Source of the DNA: an uncultured Bacilli bacterium
GTDB lineage: Bacteria > Bacillota_I > Bacilli_A > RF39 > UBA660
Reading direction: 5' to 3'
Assembly: GCA_934095825.1 (NCBI GenBank)
Contig: CAKOKQ010000020.1
Coordinates: 1 to 20,791, forward strand
DNA: 20,791 nucleotides
Shown one piece after another: positions 1 to 5,406 of the stretch (position 1 is the first letter of the stretch; every line of letters starts with the position of its first letter). Both the position numbers and the translations under genes were made by a program. The notes under the pieces were generated by a model. It worked only from the letters and a program-made list of their open reading frames with translations. It was not told where the DNA came from and made no database searches.

Positions 1-56
1 AGAGCATTTGACTTTTAATCAAAGGGTCGGGGGTTCGAGTCTCCCACGAGACACCA
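1..56 (+). tRNA. tRNA-Lys (UUU), 5' end cut off by window
   Basis: This is the 3' two-thirds of a tRNA that decodes lysine AAA/AAG codons. The anticodon arm is complete: a TTGA/TCAA stem around the loop CTTTTAA, which places TTT at the anticodon. It is followed by a T arm with the TTCGAGT loop, the 3' acceptor strand ACGAGAC, discriminator A and an encoded CCA ending at 56. The first ~20 bases (acceptor 5' strand and most of the D arm) lie before the window. A terminator follows directly, so this is the last gene of an upstream operon. Confidence 0.93.
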
Positions 57-68
57 TTTAAGAAGTAG

Positions 69-92
69 AAGCTCCAGAGATGGAGTTTTTTA
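69..92 (+). terminator. Intrinsic terminator after tRNA-Lys
   Basis: A hairpin with arms AAGCTCCA and TGGAGTTT (one G-U pair) around the loop GAGA runs into six T. It lies 12 bases after the CCA end of tRNA-Lys and ends the operon entering from the left. Confidence 0.85.
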
Positions 93-289
93 AATTCTAA
101 AATTTGATTTATATTAGTTTATTATTTAGAAAGTATCTTCGGTGATAATTATTCTATAAAGGACTTTAGAAAAGCAGTTCCTCTTTAGAAAATAGTTATT
201 AAAATTTATCTTGACGATTACAATTAGTAAAAAAAATCTCGAAAATCACTAAATTTGCATAATATTCCATGAAATGTCATAATATTTAA

Positions 290-319
290 TTGACTTTGCT
301 TAATTTATTATGCTATAAT
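290..319 (+). promoter_or_regulatory. Promoter of the tRNA Ser-fMet-Asp-Phe operon
   Basis: -35 TTGACT (290-295) and a consensus -10 TATAAT (314-319) are separated by 18 bp. The predicted transcription start is about 15-20 bases before tRNA-Ser, leaving a short 5' leader for RNase P. Just upstream, CATAATATT occurs twice as a direct repeat (258-266 and 278-286), exactly 20 bp apart. The rest of 93-289 is AT-rich and holds no gene I can support. Confidence 0.85.
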
Positions 320-342
320 TTATTTGTTGCTGAAAAGCACAT

Positions 343-434
343 GGAGGAATACCCAAGTTGGTTGAAGGGACTGGTCTTGAAAACCAGCAGGTCGTGTAAG
401 CGGCGCTAGGGTTCGAATCCCTATTCCTCCGCCA
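343..434 (+). tRNA. tRNA-Ser (UGA)
   Basis: A complete class II tRNA with a long variable arm, as expected for serine. Acceptor strands GGAGGAA and TTCCTCC pair. The anticodon stem CTGGT/ACCAG encloses the loop CTTGAAA, giving TGA, which reads UCA and, by wobble, other UCN codons. The T loop is TTCGAAT and CCA is encoded. It is the first gene of a four-tRNA operon. Confidence 0.96.
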
Positions 435-450
435 TTTCTTATTTATATAT

Positions 451-527
451 CGCGGAGTAGAGCAGTCTGGTAGCTCGCGAGGCTCATAACCTTGAGGTCA
501 TTGGTTCAAATCCATTCTCCGCAACCA
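451..527 (+). tRNA. Initiator tRNA-fMet (CAU)
   Basis: This is the initiator rather than an elongator methionine tRNA. It starts C1 and has A72, the C1xA72 mismatch that identifies formylatable initiators; the rest of the acceptor (GCGGAG/CTCCGC) pairs. The 77-nt fold is standard, with D stem GAGC/GCTC, anticodon loop CTCATAA and encoded CCA. Two positions are odd. The anticodon stem is CGAGG/CCTTG, so position 29-41 is A-U instead of the usual G-C, leaving only two of the three consecutive G-C pairs. The T stem ATTGG/CCATT also has a T50xT64 mismatch. Confidence 0.95.
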
Positions 528-530
528 AAT

Positions 531-607
531 GGTTCGTTAGTCTAGAGGCCTATGACGCCTGCCTGTCACGCAGGAGACCACGGGTTCGAATCCCGTACGA
601 ACCGCCA
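531..607 (+). tRNA. tRNA-Asp (GUC)
   Basis: A complete tRNA with acceptor strands GGTTCGT and ACGAACC, and anticodon stem CCTGC/GCAGG around CTGTCAC, giving GTC (reads GAU and GAC). CCA is encoded. It starts three bases after the initiator tRNA, so it is clearly cut from the same transcript. Confidence 0.96.
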
Positions 608-612
608 TTTAT

Positions 613-688
<76 letters not shown>

Positions 689-699
689 TGGAGATAAAT

Positions 700-723
700 A
701 ATACCCCTTAATTGGGGTTTTTT
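700..723 (+). terminator. Intrinsic terminator after tRNA-Phe
   Basis: ACCCC and GGGGT form a short hairpin with loop TTAATT, followed by a run of T. It sits between the tRNA operon and the HAD phosphatase gene, whose start codon is only 27 bases further on. Confidence 0.82.
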
Positions 724-749
724 GATACCTAAAATTAAAGGAGAAATTT

Positions 750-1532
750 ATGAAAAAGGTAGTATTTGTAGATATTGATGGAACAATTAGAAATAATAAT
801 AAAGAAATTACCCAAGAAACAAAAGAAGCAATTAAAAATGTTGTAGCGAAAGGAATAAAAGTAGTTATTTGTACAGGCAGATCTCGCGATTACGCTATAG
901 AAGTAAGCAAAGAGGCTCTGGCAAGTCCTTATGTAATTGCCTCTGATGGTGCTTATGTCTATGATTATCATGATAAATTAGATTTATATACCAATGAAAT
1001 TAATAAAACAACTTTAGAAGAAATATACACTATCGCTAAAAGATATAATGTTAATATAACGGCTGATACCACAACAGGCCAATATACCGATAATAGATTA
1101 GAAAAAAGTCCTAGTGTAACTTATAAAGAAAACTTTTTGGAATATGTTTTACAAGAAAAAATTATTCATATTCACTTAACTAGTAAAAATGGTACTGATA
1201 TAAAGCAAGCACTTGTAGATATTAAAAAAGTAAAAAATATTAAACTAGGTTTTGACGGCGTTTATCAGTTTCAGGATAATTATTTTATTTTTATAGCAAA
1301 CCCTACTTCTAATAAAGGCGATGGTATTAATAACTTCTGCAAAGCATTAGATATACCTTTAAAAGAAACTGTTGGTATCGGCGATGACTATAACGATATT
1401 GCCATGTTCAAAATGGTTGGACAAAGTGTTGCTATGGGAAATGCTTATCCTGATATCAAAGAAATATGTGACTGTATAACAGATACTAATGAAAATAATG
1501 GCGTTGCTAAATGGTTAAATAGTAATTTCTAA
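750..1532 (+). CDS. Cof-type HAD-IIB phosphatase
   Basis: A cytoplasmic haloacid-dehalogenase-superfamily hydrolase of the Cof subfamily, which removes phosphate from sugar phosphates, flavin precursors or similar small substrates. The family motifs are all visible in 260 residues, the usual length: nucleophile motif VDIDGT (Asp8 and acid/base Asp10), motif II CTGR (Thr42), the motif III lysine in NKGDG (Lys189) and motif IV GIGDDYND (Asp212, Asp213, Asp216). The C2-type cap lies between motifs II and III, from about residue 80 to 185. AAAGGAG upstream of the ATG is a good ribosome binding site. No promoter is apparent in the 27 bases between the tRNA terminator and the start, so expression may come from read-through of the tRNA operon. 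The substrate cannot be told from sequence. Confidence 0.92.
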   Translation: MKKVVFVDIDGTIRNNNKEITQETKEAIKNVVAKGIKVVICTGRSRDYAIEVSKEALASPYVIASDGAYVYDYHDKLDLYTNEINKTTLEEIYTIAKRYNVNITADTTTGQYTDNRLEKSPSVTYKENFLEYVLQEKIIHIHLTSKNGTDIKQALVDIKKVKNIKLGFDGVYQFQDNYFIFIANPTSNKGDGINNFCKALDIPLKETVGIGDDYNDIAMFKMVGQSVAMGNAYPDIKEICDCITDTNENNGVAKWLNSNF

Positions 1533-1540
1533 TAAATCTC

Positions 1541-1570
1541 AAAAAAATAGGTTTTCCCACCTATTTTTTT
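1541..1570 (+). terminator. Intrinsic terminator after the HAD gene
   Basis: An 11-bp perfect stem (AAAAAAATAGG with CCTATTTTTTT) encloses an 8-base loop and ends in T. The A-run on the left arm means it could also act on the minus strand, although no minus-strand gene lies to its right. Confidence 0.9.
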
Positions 1571-1629
1571 AATTCTTTGTAACTTTTTAAAGATAATGTG
1601 ATATCATGTAACTAGAAAGTGGGATAGAT

Positions 1630-2364
1630 ATGAAAAAAAGAAATGTTTTAGGATTTATTTGTATTGGGATAATTGTTTTAATAATTATAGGAAGTATATT
1701 TTATTCTAAGAATGGTAAAAATAATCAAGAAAGTAACGCTGTTATCTTTCAAGCAAGTAAAATAAATGGTTGTAATAATACTAAAGTTTATGCGGAAATG
1801 ACGGATTATCAAATAATCAGTTATTGTTTAGATAATATTAAAATTAACGATGGTTCTTCTAAAGATATAGTTAATTATTTAAGTAATAATAATATCTTAA
1901 AAGTAGTAGATAGTTGGAATAAGAAAGTATTAAATAATAACAATGGAACTTTATACTATAATAGTGATTATAAAATAGTAAAATGTAACTTAGATAATAA
2001 TAAGAATTTATATGTTGGCACGAATGAAATGGCTGCCGAGGATTTATGTGTTAAAGAAAATGAAAAAACGGCTTTTAAAAGAACTTATCAAGTTTTAAAT
2101 ATTACTGATAGTGATAATGAAGAATATTGGTTTTTAACTTTAAAAGAATATCAAGTAGATGAAGTTGTAACTGTAAAAGTAAAAAAAGAAATTAACCCTA
2201 ATTTAAAAGAAAAAAAATCTTATGTTTTTGAATTCGAGTTTAATGGAGCCTGTATAACCGATGAGTTAAAATGGATTTTAGAAAACACTGATATTGTTGG
2301 TATAAAATCGACAGATAAAATTGGGATGGACGCTATCCGTGATGAAGTAAATACTTGTAACTAA
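1630..2364 (+). CDS. Membrane-anchored protein of unknown function
   Basis: A 244-residue protein I do not recognise. Residues 7-26 (VLGFICIGIIVLIIIGSIFY) form one hydrophobic segment after a basic MKKR start, so it is probably anchored with the remaining ~215 residues outside. There is no lipobox. The exported part is Asn/Lys-rich and has several cysteines (for example in NGCNNT, SYCLD, VKCNL, EDLCV, NGACI and the C-terminal NTCN) that could form disulfides. A ribosome binding site GTGGGA precedes the ATG. The stop is 11 bases before the NERD gene, so the two are probably co-transcribed. The single-anchor layout and small exported domain resemble the 20346-20705 protein in style, not in clear sequence. 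Confidence 0.75.
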   Translation: MKKRNVLGFICIGIIVLIIIGSIFYSKNGKNNQESNAVIFQASKINGCNNTKVYAEMTDYQIISYCLDNIKINDGSSKDIVNYLSNNNILKVVDSWNKKVLNNNNGTLYYNSDYKIVKCNLDNNKNLYVGTNEMAAEDLCVKENEKTAFKRTYQVLNITDSDNEEYWFLTLKEYQVDEVVTVKVKKEINPNLKEKKSYVFEFEFNGACITDELKWILENTDIVGIKSTDKIGMDAIRDEVNTCN

Positions 2365-2375
2365 GCAGGTTAGGG

Positions 2376-3158
2376 ATGGATAAGTTTGTTTGGCAATTAA
2401 CTGAAGGTTTATTTCTAAAAAATCCTTTATTTTGGTTATTTATTGTTATTGTTATTATTGCAGCTCTTTTTTATAAAAAAATTGTTGGTTTTATGGGTGA
2501 ATTATGGACTAAGGAAGCCCTTTTTAAACTAAATAATGAAGAATATAAGATTCTAAATGATATTATGATTGAGGTTGATGGCATTACCCATCAAATAGAT
2601 CATCTAATTGTTAGTAAATACGGTGTTTTTGTAATAGAAACTAAGCAATATAATGGTTATATAACCGGTAATGAATACGATAAAAATTGGTGTTTAAAAG
2701 CTGGGACTAAGAAAATCTATATTAACAATCCTATGCATCAAAATTACGGACATATTATTGCTCTTAGTCAAAAATTGAATTTACCTCAAGATAAGTTTGT
2801 TCCTATCATTTGTATTCCTAGTACTGCAAAAGTAAATGTAAAATCCAAAATACCGGTTGCTAGAAATTATAATTTAGTAGAAATCATAAAAAGTTATCGA
2901 GATATAATTATTGAAGAACCTGAAAAGATTTTAGAAATATTAAAACTCTCTAACATTTCTGATAGAAAAAAGAAAAAAGAGCATATTAAGTATGCTAAAG
3001 AAGTTGCAGAATTAAAAAAAGAAAATAGTATCGGTAAATGTCCAAAATGTGGTGGTACTTTAGTCTTAAGAACTGGTAAATATGGCGAGTTTTTAGGCTG
3101 CAGTAATTATCCCAGATGTAGATATACCCAAGAAAAAAGTATTAACCAATTTCGTTAA
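2376..3158 (+). CDS. Membrane-anchored NERD domain protein with topoisomerase-type zinc finger
   Basis: A 260-residue protein in three parts. Residues 18-36 are a membrane segment (LFWLFIVIVIIAALFYKKI). Residues 41-150 are a NERD (nuclease-related) domain: GELWTKEAL, then Asp75 in THQIDHLIV and Glu88-x-Lys90 in VFVIETKQY, the D...ExK arrangement of the PD-(D/E)xK fold. Residues 221-250 are a topoisomerase I-type C4 zinc ribbon (CPKCGG...GCSNYPRC; Cys222, 225, 242, 248). The family is predicted to act on nucleic acid, but biochemical evidence for NERD proteins is thin, so nuclease activity is inferred. It follows the 1630 gene by 11 bases, with only a weak ribosome binding site (GGTTAGGG), which suggests translational coupling. 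Confidence 0.88.
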   Translation: MDKFVWQLTEGLFLKNPLFWLFIVIVIIAALFYKKIVGFMGELWTKEALFKLNNEEYKILNDIMIEVDGITHQIDHLIVSKYGVFVIETKQYNGYITGNEYDKNWCLKAGTKKIYINNPMHQNYGHIIALSQKLNLPQDKFVPIICIPSTAKVNVKSKIPVARNYNLVEIIKSYRDIIIEEPEKILEILKLSNISDRKKKKEHIKYAKEVAELKKENSIGKCPKCGGTLVLRTGKYGEFLGCSNYPRCRYTQEKSINQFR

Positions 3159-3207
3159 TACTTTTAAAAACTTCTTATTTAAAATTTTTCTAAAATTTTA
3201 AAGTATT
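3157..3207. repeat. Inverted repeat at the convergent gene ends
   Basis: AATACTTTTAAAA and TTTTAAAGTATT form a stem with one bulged base between two converging genes, overlapping both coding ends. Convergent position suggests a bidirectional terminator, but neither arm runs into a clean T tract, so this is only a possibility. Confidence 0.35.
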
Positions 3208-3952
3208 CAATAGATACTTTATCATCATCTTTAAAATCTTTTTTTTGATAGATATTCTTTATTTCTTTATATAATTTTGTTTCTTCTTTAGTAAATTTTA
3301 TCAATAGTTTAATATTATCTTCTTCATCTGCAATTAAGACTTTATTATCAATGAAAAAGTCTTTGCTATGACCAGAAAACCATTTAAACACCATAAAATC
3401 TATTTTTTTAGCAAATATTTGTTCTAAGTAAGGATTATTAATACTAAATATTCTAAGGTTAGCATATTTTTCCTGATTTTTATTTCTATATCTACTTACG
3501 GGAATTTTTTTAGTTTCTCCAATATCTTTTAAACCGATAAACAATAAGTATTTTTGTACTCTTCTTAAATAATGTAATTCTTGCTCGCTATAAAACTTTT
3601 CATCTTCTTTGGGAATACTAAAAGATTCAGGAAAATCATATAAACTGCTGACAACTTCATCAAATGAATGAGCGTGACTATGCCCAAATGTAATTTTTAC
3701 ACCTTCTTTTGTATAAGCAATTTCTTTACAATCAAAAGAATAATATAGCCCTGTAAATGCTATATCGGCTAAGGCATCAGTAAGCATACAATTAACCTCG
3801 GGATATTTATCACTATCATTATTAAAGAAATCATTAGAATAATATGCATACTCAAAAGTTTGTCTTTCATCATCAAAGAAAGGAGTAGGTAAGTTATTCT
3901 TTTTAAATTTCTCATATCGTTTTTGAAATTCTATAAATTTATGTTCTTTCAT
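3179..3952 (-). CDS. Protein of unknown function, 257 aa
   Basis: A soluble protein I do not recognise. It has no signal peptide or membrane segment. It is rich in Phe, Tyr, Lys and Asp and includes FGHSHAHSFDEV (a His cluster near residue 91) and a basic stretch, SRYRNKNQEKY. Codon use matches its neighbours. The chosen ATG at 3952 has no Shine-Dalgarno sequence directly upstream. A strong AGGAGG is instead at 4011-4016 in the leader, in front of an 11-codon reading frame in a different register. A clear promoter lies at 4034-4061. The gene converges on the NERD gene with a 20-base gap. Confidence 0.7.
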   Translation of the reverse strand: MKEHKFIEFQKRYEKFKKNNLPTPFFDDERQTFEYAYYSNDFFNNDSDKYPEVNCMLTDALADIAFTGLYYSFDCKEIAYTKEGVKITFGHSHAHSFDEVVSSLYDFPESFSIPKEDEKFYSEQELHYLRRVQKYLLFIGLKDIGETKKIPVSRYRNKNQEKYANLRIFSINNPYLEQIFAKKIDFMVFKWFSGHSKDFFIDNKVLIADEEDNIKLLIKFTKEETKLYKEIKNIYQKKDFKDDDKVSIEYFKILEKF

Positions 3953-3975
3953 AGTTATTTTTTGATTGCTAGCAG

Positions 3976-4008
3976 TTATAAATAATATTTAATGCTGATA
4001 ATAATCAT
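3976..4008 (-). CDS. Possible 10-residue leader peptide upstream of the 3179-3952 gene
   Basis: A short frame encoding MIIISIKYYL starts two bases after a perfect AGGAGG (4011-4016), just inside the predicted transcript. Two bases is closer than the usual 5-9, so initiation may be poor. It ends 23 bases before the ATG of the main gene, which itself has no Shine-Dalgarno sequence. It could be a leader that feeds ribosomes to the main gene by re-initiation, or the AGGAGG could be chance. Confidence 0.3.
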   Translation of the reverse strand: MIIISIKYYL

Positions 4009-4033
4009 TTCCTCCTAAATAAATTTCTATTTT

Positions 4034-4061
4034 AGAATAGCATAATAACAAATTGAGGCAA
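4034..4061 (-). promoter_or_regulatory. Promoter for the 3179-3952 gene
   Basis: On the minus strand, -35 TTGCCT (4056-4061) and -10 TATTCT (4034-4039) are 16 bp apart, and TGC precedes the -10 (extended -10). The transcript would start near 4027 and carry a leader of about 75 bases containing the AGGAGG at 4011-4016. Confidence 0.65.
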
Positions 4062-4081
4062 AATAAAAAACAATCTAGTGA

Positions 4082-4138
4082 CTGTCTTAAATAAATGGTG
4101 CGAATGTTGTAGTAATCTACAACTTTCTCTTAAAGACA
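4082..4138. other. Two-tier stem-loop between minus-strand genes
   Basis: An inner perfect hairpin, GTTGTAG (4106-4112) and CTACAAC (4117-4123) with loop TAAT, sits inside an outer stem made by TGTCTT (4083-4088) and AAGACA (4133-4138). It lies 43 bases beyond the stop codon of the 4181 gene. There is no immediate T tract on the minus strand (a T-rich stretch comes only about 15 bases past the outer stem), so it is a weak terminator candidate or a structured RNA element. Confidence 0.45.
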
Positions 4139-4180
4139 ATTAATATAAGAATCAATCATTATTGTATTTAATTCTAAAAT

Positions 4181-4528
4181 TTAACGTTTATATCTATCGG
4201 TTCTGCTTTCTACTTCACTAATTTCATATGTATGAAGTTTTTCTAAAACTAATCTTAATTTTTCAAATACTTCGCGTTCTGTTTTTGCTGTATTTTTTAA
4301 ATTTAAATAAATTTCATACAAACCATCAATTCTTTTTGAATTTTGACTAACTAAATATTGTTCAACCATATTATCAATATTTAAAATATATCCCATATAA
4401 TTTTGAGTATGTGCAGCACCATAAACATTTATAAATGCAATTAATTCTGATGATTTTAGTAAAGTGGTTTTAATAGAATTAAACTGCTTTTTTTTGTATT
4501 CACTTATAACTTCTAATCTATTGTCCAT
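4181..4528 (-). CDS. Small protein of unknown function, 115 aa
   Basis: A mostly helical soluble protein I do not recognise (starts MDNRLEVISEYKKK). The composition (SIKTTLLKSSELIAF, FEKLRLVLEKLHTYEI) suggests an alpha-helical bundle. I chose the ATG at 4528. A GTG 15 bases upstream is in frame, but it overlaps the ribosome binding site GGAGGA, which stands 8 bases before the ATG and fits it well. A promoter with an extended -10 lies directly upstream. The C-terminus is charged (SRTDRYKR). It has no motif that would mark it as toxin, antitoxin or regulator. Confidence 0.7.
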   Translation of the reverse strand: MDNRLEVISEYKKKQFNSIKTTLLKSSELIAFINVYGAAHTQNYMGYILNIDNMVEQYLVSQNSKRIDGLYEIYLNLKNTAKTEREVFEKLRLVLEKLHTYEISEVESRTDRYKR

Positions 4529-4552
4529 CTTTATTTCCTCCACGTTAAATCT

Positions 4553-4561
4553 ATTATAGCA
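4553..4561 (-). promoter_or_regulatory. Extended -10 promoter for the 4181-4528 gene
   Basis: On the minus strand TGC is followed by a consensus TATAAT (4553-4558). No good -35 hexamer is seen 17 bp upstream, which is tolerated with an extended -10. The predicted start gives a leader of about 20 bases with the GGAGGA site in it. Confidence 0.65.
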
Positions 4562-4600
4562 TAAATTTACTTATTTCATTAATAAAATTTGCAATTCTAA

Positions 4601-4858
4601 TTAAATCCCCCTTTCAAAACCGTCTTTTTCTTTTTCAAATTCTTCAATATATAATTTTTTAACATCATCGACTTGAGAAGAAGTACCTCTAATAATTAGA
4701 GTATCTCCTTGTTTATTATCATACATTCTATAATTATGATAATCTACTTTTGTTAGTCCACCTACATTTTGTATTGCATTATTACTTTTAAATGCAGTTC
4801 CACTTACATTTGATTTTATTACTCGCTTTACTCCTACTGTTTTTCTTACTTTTATCAC
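4601..4858 (-). CDS. Small basic protein of unknown function, 85 aa
   Basis: A short protein with a basic N-terminus (IKVRKTVGVKRVIKS) and an acidic C-terminal helix (VKKLYIEEFEKEKDGFE). I do not recognise it. The start is a GTG at 4858 with a weak site (AGG two bases upstream), so the start is uncertain; the first in-frame ATG comes only about halfway through. It lies upstream of the 4181-4528 gene on the same strand, with a 72-base gap that contains that gene's own promoter. It could be a remnant of a longer gene: codon use is normal and the frame is open, but there is no known domain to judge against. Confidence 0.5.
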   Translation of the reverse strand: MIKVRKTVGVKRVIKSNVSGTAFKSNNAIQNVGGLTKVDYHNYRMYDNKQGDTLIIRGTSSQVDDVKKLYIEEFEKEKDGFERGI

Positions 4859-4957
4859 TACCTAAATGAAATTAATATGCTAATTCTATAAAAATCACAC
4901 TCTTTTATTTTTTATACTTTAGTTAGTAGTTAAAACTTGGTTTTTGAGAGTATATTC

Positions 4958-4967
4958 TGTCATGACA
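4958..4967. promoter_or_regulatory. Perfect 10-bp palindrome, possible operator
   Basis: TGTCATGACA is a perfect palindrome, about 100 bases upstream of the minus-strand 4858 start. A second inverted repeat (TTTTGACAC and GTATCAAAA, one mismatch) lies at about 4989-5008. Operator function is only suggested by symmetry. Confidence 0.25.
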
Positions 4968-5028
4968 AAATATTTAACCCCCTAGGTATTTTGACACAAG
5001 TATCAAAATTACTAGTGGAATTTTATAT

Positions 5029-5058
5029 AAAATAAAAATCAGTCATATTACTGACTGA
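5029..5058 (-). terminator. Terminator of tRNA-Thr
   Basis: On the minus strand a 7-bp perfect hairpin (TCAGTCA and TGACTGA, 6-base loop; 5039-5058) is followed by TTTTTATTTT. It lies 41 bases beyond the CCA end of tRNA-Thr. A second small inverted repeat, GTTCGAA/TTCGAAC, lies between them at 5072-5088. Confidence 0.85.
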
Positions 5059-5099
5059 AAATATATTCAAAGTTCGAATAGTTCGAACAAATTCACCAA

Positions 5100-5175
5100 T
5101 GGTGCCAAAGAAGGGACTCGAACCCCCAACCTTCTGATTACGATTCAGCTGCACTACCAATTGTGCTACTTCGGC
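5100..5175 (-). tRNA. tRNA-Thr (CGU)
   Basis: A complete 76-nt tRNA on the minus strand. Acceptor strands GCCGAAG and CTTTGGC pair with one G-U. The anticodon loop ATCGTAA gives CGT, which reads the rare codon ACG. The body resembles other bacterial tRNA-Thr sequences (GCCGA start, GGTTG variable region, GGCA-CCA end). Oddities are A at position 32, normally a pyrimidine, and a G27xA43 mismatch at the top of the anticodon stem. Its 5' end follows the T tract of the upstream terminator by one base. Confidence 0.9.
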
Positions 5176-5176
5176 A

Positions 5177-5207
5177 AGAAAAAAGGAGAAGTAATTAACT
5201 TCTCCTT
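5177..5207 (-). terminator. Strong terminator between tRNA-Lys and tRNA-Thr
   Basis: On the minus strand a perfect 10-bp stem, AAGGAGAAGT with ACTTCTCCTT (5183-5207, loop of five), runs into TTTTTT. It lies just after tRNA-Lys, and its T tract touches the 5' end of tRNA-Thr. It should end most transcripts coming from the tRNA-Lys promoter. Confidence 0.88.
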
Positions 5208-5218
5208 AATAATCTAAA

Positions 5219-5294
5219 TGGTGTCCCCTTAGGGATTCGAACCCTAGACCCACTGATTAAGAGTCAGTTGCTCTACCAACTGAGCTAAGGAGAC
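5219..5294 (-). tRNA. tRNA-Lys (CUU)
   Basis: A complete 76-nt tRNA on the minus strand. The anticodon stem ACTGA/TCAGT encloses CTCTTAA, giving CTT, which reads only AAG. Acceptor strands GTCTCCT/AGGGGAC pair with one G-U, the T loop is TTCGAAT and CCA is encoded. It complements the UUU-anticodon tRNA-Lys at the start of the window. A promoter lies 22 bases upstream. Confidence 0.95.
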
Positions 5295-5315
5295 ATATCC
5301 GCTCGTACAAGAAAA

Positions 5316-5344
5316 ATTCTAACACAAACCATAAATTAATGCAA
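5316..5344 (-). promoter_or_regulatory. Promoter of the minus-strand tRNA-Lys
   Basis: On the minus strand, -35 TTGCAT (5339-5344) and -10 TAGAAT (5316-5321) are 17 bp apart. A small inverted repeat, GCAAG (5341-5345) and CTTGC (5353-5357), overlaps this -35 and the -35 of the divergent exporter promoter, so the two could be co-regulated or compete for polymerase. Confidence 0.78.
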
Positions 5345-5353
5345 GTACCTATC

Positions 5354-5382
5354 TTGCGTTTTTTGCGTATTTAATATATAAT
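5354..5382 (+). promoter_or_regulatory. Promoter of the metal exporter gene
   Basis: -35 TTGCGT (5354-5359) and a consensus -10 TATAAT (5377-5382) are 17 bp apart. It is back to back with the tRNA-Lys promoter, with the two -35 elements about 10 bp apart. The transcript leader would be only about 18 bases, too short for a riboswitch. Confidence 0.78.
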
Positions 5383-5406
5383 TTTCTTACGAAAGAAGTG
5401 ATTTTT

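Noticed and set aside
4529..4543. GTG as start of the 115-aa protein
   Set aside because: The GTG overlaps the GGAGGA site, which is correctly spaced for the ATG at 4528.
5072..5088. GTTCGAA/TTCGAAC hairpin as a tRNA remnant
   Set aside because: It resembles a T-loop sequence, but no acceptor or anticodon arm surrounds it.
5398..5406. GTG as start of the exporter gene
   Set aside because: The GTG is part of the ribosome binding site AAAGAAGTG; the ATG at 5407 is at the right distance and mirrors the layout before miaB.
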